Positions 27,611 to 32,873 of a stretch of DNA of 32,873 bases are shown in pieces. The translations under genes were made by a program, and so were the position numbers. A model generated the notes under the pieces. It saw nothing but the letters and a program-made list of their open reading frames with translations. It made no database searches and had not been told where the DNA came from. Source of the stretch: a virus; the IMG/VR virus record IMGVR_UViG_3300009163_000108, positions 1 to 32,873 of that record; one strand, written 5' to 3'. Every line of letters begins with the position of its first letter. The first letter of the stretch is position 1.

Positions 27611-29427
27611 TGGGATTTTTCAAAAACTTCGACAGCCTGCTGCAGCAGCAGCAGGAACAAGAGCGGCAGCGCCAGCAGCAAATGAACCCGTTCACAGCGG
27701 GGCCGCGAACAATCATGTCGCCATACCAGCCGCAGAAGTCGTCTCCAATTCCACAGCCACAGATACCGTGGACCGCTGGAATGCCGGGGATGCAGTCGCC
27801 GCCTCAGCAGCGCCCGGCGCCGCAGCGCACGGGGCAGCGCCCCACTCCAACGCCAATCAATCCGCTGAACATTCCGATGCCGCCACGGGGCGTCCCAACG
27901 ACTGCTGATTTTGCGCAAGGGCTTGCCCTTCCCGGCGTCGACGATTCATCAAGCGCTTACAGCGACCAGCTCGTCGCCGCGAACGGCCAGATGCCCGCTG
28001 GTGGGTTTCAGAACGATCCGGCTGCTGCTGCCTACCCCGGCGCGAGCGGCTTCCAGCAGGGCACTGGGGTCGCGCGCCAGCCGCAAGCGGGCGAGAAAGC
28101 CACGGGCGACACCGCGCAGCCGACCGGCACAGAGGGTGCATTCGGTCTCGGCTTCAGCAATATGGATTGGGTTCGCCTTGGCGGCTCGCTGCTCGCCGGT
28201 TCTCAGCCGGGCGGCGCCGGATGGGCCGCGCCTACGGAAGCGCTTGGCCAGATCACGGGCGAGAAGGAAAACAAGAAACGCTACGACGCGGAGCAGGCGC
28301 GTCAGGCTGCGCAAGACGCGATGCAAAAAGAGATGTTTGCCTTGCAGAAGGGCGAAGCACAGTACACAGCAGATCAGCGCGACCGCCTTGTGAAATCTCA
28401 GGGTGAGCTAGTCGCTTCTCTCCAAGGTACAAACCCGGAGCTGGCGGCGGCGATCAAGAACATGGGGGCTGAGCAGTTCGGCACGTTCTACGGTCAGCGC
28501 CTTCTGGCCAATGAGGACGCGAAGGCGAAAGAACTCCTGACGCAAAGAGAGTGGGACCATCAGGATTCCATGCTGGGCAGGCAGCTCAGCTCGCAGGAAC
28601 GCATCGCAAGGATCGGCGCTGCCAACGAGAACAACGTCTTCAAGGCATTCCAGACGAAGGATGCCGGGATGATTGCGGATCGGCAGCAAGAGGCAGTCGA
28701 CATCGATACCAAGACGCTTCCGGCAATGAGGACTCTGCTGCAAAACATCAAGCAGGCTGGTCAGTACGAAGATGCGACAGGTCAGATTATCCCGGCGAAC
28801 CTTCGCGTTAAACTGAGCCGCGTTTTCAATGGAAGCACGGGCGAGCGCGTTGCCCTCGATACATGGGCGGCACGGACGCTTCAGCCAGCCATTGCCATGT
28901 TCGCGGGAACCGGGCCGATGGCGACGCAGGAACTTGAACTGGCCATGAAATCGTTTGCTAACCCCGACATGGACTTGGGCTCTGCCGTTGAGCTGGTTGA
29001 GGAGATGATCGCTCAGAAAGAGCGGGTGCTGAACGCAACCAATGGGCTGAGCGAATACTACAGCACCTATGGCGGCATCACGAGGCCGACTGTTCCCGGC
29101 GCTCCTCCAGTTACCCAGTGGATGAAAGATAGGCTTCAAGATACAGGCTTCACCCCCGGTCAGGCCGGTCGCGACGAGCGCGCGGCAGCTGCAGGAATGG
29201 GAGCGACGCCAGCAGCGCCCGCAGCCCCTCGGGTTCAAATGTCTCACGTCGGAGACAGGAAGCCGGGCAAAGACGGAAAATTTTACGTGATGGTAAAGAA
29301 TGACCCCGGCCCAAACGGTGCGCCGCCCGATTTGAATCCGAACAACTGGCAAGAAGAAAAAAAGCCAGTAGCGATTAAGGGCAAAAGAGTCGGCGGATGG
29401 CCCACTGGCGGCTTCTCCAGAAATTAA
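27610..29427 (+). CDS. Large Gln/Pro-rich internal virion protein candidate
   Basis: This protein has 605 residues. Residues 1-100 are Gln/Pro-rich and disordered, starting MGFFKNFDSLLQ. Near residue 93 is the shared motif RGVPTTADFAQGLALPG. Residues 215-330 are a charged helical region (KENKKRYDAEQARQAAQDAM; KELLTQREWDHQDSMLGRQL). Residues 345-500 are a helical domain with 'IDTKTLPAMRTLLQNIKQAG' and 'ELELAMKSFANPDMDLGSAV', a pattern seen in phage internal or ejection proteins. The C terminus has 'GDRKPGKDGKFYVMVKNDPG'. The family is unnamed. A strong GGGGAG ribosome-binding site is present. Confidence 0.65.
   Translation: MGFFKNFDSLLQQQQEQERQRQQQMNPFTAGPRTIMSPYQPQKSSPIPQPQIPWTAGMPGMQSPPQQRPAPQRTGQRPTPTPINPLNIPMPPRGVPTTADFAQGLALPGVDDSSSAYSDQLVAANGQMPAGGFQNDPAAAAYPGASGFQQGTGVARQPQAGEKATGDTAQPTGTEGAFGLGFSNMDWVRLGGSLLAGSQPGGAGWAAPTEALGQITGEKENKKRYDAEQARQAAQDAMQKEMFALQKGEAQYTADQRDRLVKSQGELVASLQGTNPELAAAIKNMGAEQFGTFYGQRLLANEDAKAKELLTQREWDHQDSMLGRQLSSQERIARIGAANENNVFKAFQTKDAGMIADRQQEAVDIDTKTLPAMRTLLQNIKQAGQYEDATGQIIPANLRVKLSRVFNGSTGERVALDTWAARTLQPAIAMFAGTGPMATQELELAMKSFANPDMDLGSAVELVEEMIAQKERVLNATNGLSEYYSTYGGITRPTVPGAPPVTQWMKDRLQDTGFTPGQAGRDERAAAAGMGATPAAPAAPRVQMSHVGDRKPGKDGKFYVMVKNDPGPNGAPPDLNPNNWQEEKKPVAIKGKRVGGWPTGGFSRN
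27887..27935 (+). repeat. 49-bp diverged direct repeat, copy 2 (partner 26812-26860)
   Basis: See copy 1. The two copies are 1075 bases apart and in frame in different genes. Confidence 0.75.
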
Positions 29428-29443
29428 CTGACGGAGGCTTTTT

Positions 29444-31654
29444 ATGCCAAACAAGAATCCTTGGGAGCCGGGTTACTACGACGACAACAATGGAAAGCCC
29501 GACAAGAATCCTTGGGAGCCGGGATACGTTCAGCGGCCTCAAAAACAAAACGGCTTCAGCTCTGGTCGCGGTGGCGATCTGAAGAGAATGTCGGCGAGCG
29601 ATTCTTTCCTGTCTGGATTTGGCGACTCTTTGTCATTCGGGTGGGGCGATGAAATCCAAGGTATTCTCGCTGGCCTTGGAGGCATGACGCAGGGCAAGGA
29701 CTATTGGGATACCTACAACAACTCTGTTGACGAGGCTCGTCGCTGGCAGGACGTGGCGAGCGCAGACGAGGGCGGCTGGCATTTCCTTGGAGAACTTGGC
29801 GGTGCTGCAGCTGGCGGCATGCTCACTGGTGGAGGCGTGGCCGCTATTGGCAATCTGGCGCGTGGTGGCCGCGCTGTTGCTGCTGCTGTTCCAGCGGCGC
29901 AAAAAATGGGGTTGCTTGGCCGCTCCCTTCGCGCTGCGCCCTTCGCGGCTGGAGGCGGCGCTGTGTATGGCGCTGGCGCGGCAGACGGCGGAGAGAATGG
30001 CGACATGCTGCTCAATGCCGGTCTGGGTGCTGCAAGCGGCGCTGTGATGGGACCAGCTCTCGGTATTGCCGGTTCCGTTGGAAAGCGCGCGCTTATTGAC
30101 CCGTTCCTTAACATGAACCCCGCGCGCTCAGCGGCGAAGCATGTGATGCGCGAGCTTGATCGCTACGGCATCGACGCGGCGCAACTTTTGCAGAATGCCA
30201 AAGCGGTCGGCGACGTTGACGCCAAGAATGCGTGGACGATGGATGCGTTTGGAAACCTTGGCTCTGATCTGGTTAGCGCATCGAGCGCGTCTCCCGGTCC
30301 CGAGCTTGGGGCAATGATAAAGGCATCTAAAGCTCGCAACGTGTCCATCTCCGATGGCGCGCGTGATAATTTCTGGAAGAAGCTCGGCGGTGGATTGCGT
30401 GAGCGCATCAATTACGTTTCGCGCGTCTCCGACATCGACACCCAGTTGAAAAACTTTGACGCCGTTTACGGCGCCATCGACAGCAAGCGGCTGAATGTGG
30501 ACGCCTTCCCGAAGGAGCTGAAAGACTTCCTCCTGAAGAACGCGCCGGATGACTTCAAGATCGACACCGCGAGGGGGGTGAAAGACCTCACATCAAAAGC
30601 TATCGGCCCGTTCAAGGACGCCATGAACTCGGCAGTGGCGGTGATGCGCGCCGATCTGGGCTCGGACGTTCCGGCTCAGGTGCTGATGGATCAGCCGAAG
30701 TTCTGGCGCGAGTTCCTCACGCTGGCGCGCAAATCCAAGGAAGATGCATGGCGTAGTAACGACAGCGGCCTCGGAGAGGTTCGCTCCCGGCACTACAACA
30801 AGCTGAAGGAGATGCTGGGCCACGACAATGTGCTCGGCAAGGACTGGGTCGCCGCACAGGAGCGCTACGCCACTCTCCTGAAGGAGCGCAACGGTCTGGA
30901 GTTCGGGTTCAAGGCGGTGATGCAGACCGATCCTCCCAGCCTCGCTGACAACCTGAAACTGTTCAACAACATGGACCCCGCTGCGAAAAAGTGGGCGCGC
31001 AAGGGCATGATTACCCGGCTTGAAGAAGGCATTCGCAATCAGCAGACACGCGGATCAACACGCGACATGCTTCGCAAGGTGGCCGACAACCCGTCGCAGC
31101 GCGAAACGCTCGCGCGCTTCTTTGCTCGCGTGAACAAGGACGGCAGCATTGACGACCGCTTTACGAAGCTGCTCGGCATGTTTGAAGACCTCGATCTGCG
31201 CTACGGCTTCTTCGACAACATCGAGCGCTCGGGCATTCTGAAGGGGCCGAAGACGGCTCACGTCCTGACGCAGGCTGGACAGCAGGCGGATCAGACGCTT
31301 CCCGTTGCCGGTGAAGTCCTCAAGGGCAACATCTTCGGCGCGCTGAAGAAGGCGTTTACCGGCGACTCCGGCGCACGCTTCGATCAGGACGTGGCAAACG
31401 AGATCATCAAGTTCATGCGCGCCCCGGCGAGCATTCGCGACAAGGCTGGCAATCTCGTCGGTGGACTTGAGCACGAGATCAGCTCTCAGGGACTTGAGAA
31501 ATGGCTTAACGGTCCATCTGTCGTGCAGAAAGCGCTGAAGCGTCAGCAACAACTTCAGAACGCCTATCAGAACCGTTGGAGCGATGCGCGCGGCAACCTG
31601 TATGCGGGCGTTGGCGGCGGCGCTCTGGCTGGGCTCATCGCGGGCAATCCCTAA
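29444..31654 (+). CDS. Large internal virion / ejection protein candidate
   Basis: This protein has 736 residues. Residues 3-29 contain NPWEPGY twice. Residues 50-110 follow the 'ASDSFLSGFGDSLSFGWGDE ... YNNSVDEARRWQ' pattern seen at the start of many phage ejection proteins. Residues 110-215 are Gly/Ala-rich hydrophobic helices (LGGAAAGGMLTGGGVAAIGN; GLGAASGAVMGPALGIAGSV) separated by an acidic turn (DGGENGD). Residues 215-690 are long helices ('DIDTQLKNFDAVYGAIDSKR'; 'DPAAKKWARKGMITRLEEGI'). A Gly-rich hydrophobic end (YAGVGGGALAGLIAG) may be another membrane anchor. The layout fits a protein that enters the cell first and forms a channel. GGAGG lies 7 bases before the ATG. Confidence 0.7.
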   Translation: MPNKNPWEPGYYDDNNGKPDKNPWEPGYVQRPQKQNGFSSGRGGDLKRMSASDSFLSGFGDSLSFGWGDEIQGILAGLGGMTQGKDYWDTYNNSVDEARRWQDVASADEGGWHFLGELGGAAAGGMLTGGGVAAIGNLARGGRAVAAAVPAAQKMGLLGRSLRAAPFAAGGGAVYGAGAADGGENGDMLLNAGLGAASGAVMGPALGIAGSVGKRALIDPFLNMNPARSAAKHVMRELDRYGIDAAQLLQNAKAVGDVDAKNAWTMDAFGNLGSDLVSASSASPGPELGAMIKASKARNVSISDGARDNFWKKLGGGLRERINYVSRVSDIDTQLKNFDAVYGAIDSKRLNVDAFPKELKDFLLKNAPDDFKIDTARGVKDLTSKAIGPFKDAMNSAVAVMRADLGSDVPAQVLMDQPKFWREFLTLARKSKEDAWRSNDSGLGEVRSRHYNKLKEMLGHDNVLGKDWVAAQERYATLLKERNGLEFGFKAVMQTDPPSLADNLKLFNNMDPAAKKWARKGMITRLEEGIRNQQTRGSTRDMLRKVADNPSQRETLARFFARVNKDGSIDDRFTKLLGMFEDLDLRYGFFDNIERSGILKGPKTAHVLTQAGQQADQTLPVAGEVLKGNIFGALKKAFTGDSGARFDQDVANEIIKFMRAPASIRDKAGNLVGGLEHEISSQGLEKWLNGPSVVQKALKRQQQLQNAYQNRWSDARGNLYAGVGGGALAGLIAGNP
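29451..29472 (+). repeat. 22-bp exact direct repeat, copy 1 (partner 29502-29523)
   Basis: It encodes NKNPWEPG / DKNPWEPG at the N terminus of the 736-residue protein; copy 2 is 51 bases downstream in the same frame. Confidence 0.85.
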
Positions 31655-31655
31655 G

Positions 31656-31802
31656 ATGGAAATCCTTGGGTTCGTGGCGATCATCGCGATGTACGCGGTG
31701 GGCGCTCAGATCGGCGCGGCCATCGTTAACTCGTGGTTTGCACGACGCCGCGCCGCTCGCGAAGCACGCATGAAAAACATCACACCACGCAGGGAGAACT
31801 AG
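31656..31802 (+). CDS. 48-residue single-span membrane protein
   Basis: Residues 2-28 are a membrane segment (EILGFVAIIAMYAVGAQIGA and on). A very basic tail follows (FARRRAARE...RMKNITPRREN). The ATG starts one base after the preceding stop and the stop is directly followed by the next ATG. The positive tail predicts an external N terminus. Small holins can look like this but usually have more spans. Function is unknown. There is no clear ribosome-binding site, so translation probably depends on coupling. Confidence 0.6.
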   Translation: MEILGFVAIIAMYAVGAQIGAAIVNSWFARRRAAREARMKNITPRREN

Positions 31803-32786
31803 ATGGCTCAAGGCCCGCAGGACTGGTCTCTCACAGCTGGCAGTAACGGCACAGCTGACGCAAACATCAACTGGGCCGAAGGTCAGCTCGGGCCGACCGT
31901 GAACAACTCTGCGCGCGCGATGATGTCGGCGATCAGGGCATACACGAACACCATTGGCGGCGGTGTCGCGTATGGCGGCGCGTCCAATGCCTATACCATC
32001 ACAAATGATGGTGTCGGTGCGTGGACCTCACTCACCGCTCCGCGCCTTGTCCTGCTCAAGGCAAACCACACCTGCTCTGGCGCGTCCACGGTAGCGGTCG
32101 ATGGTCTTGCGGCCACGGCCATCACGAAGGGCGGGGCGACAGCGGTTGCGTCGGGAGACATCGTCTCGGGCGCGTTCTACTGGCTCGCCTACGATGGCAC
32201 GCGCTTCCAGATCGTCGGAGACCCTGTCGTGTCCTTGGCGTCCTATCAGCCACTCGACGCCACGCTGACGGCGCTCGCTGCACTCACAATTGCCAGCGGC
32301 AAGATCATCAAGGGCACGGGCGTTGATACGTTCTCGACAATCGACATCGGCACGATGGGCGAGACGATCCTTGCCACGGCGAACGAGGCTGCATTCAAGA
32401 CCGCAACTAACCTCACGATTGGCACGAACGTCCAAGCCTATAACGCAAATACTGCTGTCACGAGCACCGCAGCGACATGGTCTGCAGCGCAGTCGATCCG
32501 GGTCAAAGTCAGCTCGGAGACGACAGGTTCAATCACAGCAGCAAACAGCGCGAACGCATCCGTGCTGTGCAGCGGCGGCATCACGCTTGACAACGCCATC
32601 TTCACTGCAGGAGACATCACAGTATTCGACAGCAACGGCGCGGCGCGCACATTCACACGCGGGGCCAGCGTGACGATGTATGTCAACGGCACAAACTCCG
32701 CGACCGCCACGCTGGCGATTGACCAGACCGGAACGGCTTACTGGCGAACAGCTTCAGTTGTTGTTTTGTCAGGGGGCTTCTCATGA
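31803..32786 (+). CDS. Beta-rich tail fibre-like protein
   Basis: This protein has 327 residues. The N terminus ('WSLTAGSNGTADANINWAEG', 'NSARAMMSAIRAYTNTIGGG') matches the start of many phage tail fibre proteins. Residues 55-145 form a beta-rich domain ('ITNDGVGAWTSLTAPRLVLL'). Residues 150-327 carry 'YQPLDATLTALAALTIASGK', a common fibre-repeat phrase, and a C-terminal beta domain. No chaperone domain is evident. AGGGAG lies 6 bases before the ATG and the stop overlaps the next start (ATGA). Confidence 0.75.
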   Translation: MAQGPQDWSLTAGSNGTADANINWAEGQLGPTVNNSARAMMSAIRAYTNTIGGGVAYGGASNAYTITNDGVGAWTSLTAPRLVLLKANHTCSGASTVAVDGLAATAITKGGATAVASGDIVSGAFYWLAYDGTRFQIVGDPVVSLASYQPLDATLTALAALTIASGKIIKGTGVDTFSTIDIGTMGETILATANEAAFKTATNLTIGTNVQAYNANTAVTSTAATWSAAQSIRVKVSSETTGSITAANSANASVLCSGGITLDNAIFTAGDITVFDSNGAARTFTRGASVTMYVNGTNSATATLAIDQTGTAYWRTASVVVLSGGFS

Positions 32787-32873
32787 GCCTTCTTCTAGCT
32801 GCGGTAATAGGTGGCGGGCCGCGCGTACTCATCAACGATACGTCCATTACGGACATTCGCTCGGGCGTCTCGG
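32783..32873 (+). CDS. Partial CDS running off the window
   Basis: It starts MSLLLAAVIGGGPRVLINDT with an AGGGGG ribosome-binding site 7 bases upstream. The start overlaps the stop of the fibre-like gene (ATGA). Only 30 codons are visible. A short hydrophobic start followed by 'SITDIRSGVS' is consistent with a further fibre or tail protein, but too little is seen to name it. Confidence 0.6.
   Translation, partial: MSLLLAAVIGGGPRVLINDTSITDIRSGVS

Overview
This window is the virion-structure part of a tailed-phage genome (or prophage) with P22-like short-tail components. The evidence is a large P22-gp1-type portal (475-2964), a charged scaffold-like protein (6814-7767), a major capsid protein of the N4 gp56 type (13466-14560), a tailspike with a beta-helix body (16287-18677), a gp4-like head-tail adaptor (18690-19646) and a gp10-like tail nozzle (22582-24021). 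A long run of Gly/Ala/Gln-rich putative ejection proteins follows (24709-31654). Terminase, replication, lysis and integrase genes are not seen, so they must lie outside the window if present. The high GC content, the protein families and TTGAC-type -35 boxes fit an alphaproteobacterial host. That host assignment is an inference from style, not from a marker gene.

Layout. (1) 1-7800: a small Met/Pro/Gly protein, the portal, small beta-rich structural proteins, a glycine-rich adhesin-like protein, a protein with about ten 21-residue repeats, two small coupled genes and the scaffold candidate, punctuated by intrinsic terminators. (2) 7800-13160: an accessory island of about 5.4 kb that separates scaffold from capsid. 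It holds a possible PD-(D/E)XK nuclease, a minus-strand gene with its own host-like promoter, a leader of two tandem hairpins, a possible HTH protein, a duplicated pair of small genes, a protein resembling the Acb2/Tad1 hairpin anti-CBASS family, and several tiny coupled ORFs including one single-span membrane protein. (3) 13160-16270: a terminator and long leader, the capsid gene, a candidate decoration protein, a GT-A-like glycosyltransferase and a small beta-rich protein. (4) 16270-24710: tailspike, adaptor, an HsdS-like short protein, a small ORF, a 794-residue protein of a widespread phage family, the tail nozzle, a small tail protein and a GNAT-like protein. (5) 24710-32873: putative ejection proteins with glycine-zipper hairpins, a hidden minus-strand 40-residue membrane protein, a 48-residue membrane protein, a fibre-like protein and the start of one more gene.

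How the parts work together. Portal, scaffold and capsid protein would build the procapsid. Adaptor and nozzle would close the portal. Tailspike, glycine-rich protein and fibre-like proteins would contact the cell surface. The glycine-zipper and PG-binding-like proteins would be ejected or would help DNA cross the envelope. Genes in the structural blocks are mostly coupled by ATGA, TGATG or GTGA overlaps, so they are probably long co-transcribed units.

Most interesting signals: the Acb2-like gene, the HsdS-TRD-like gene inside the tail cluster, the tandem-hairpin leader, a recurrent N-terminal M-(A)-G-hydrophobic motif on six virion-cluster proteins, and two minus-strand genes that each carry their own -35/-10 promoter.
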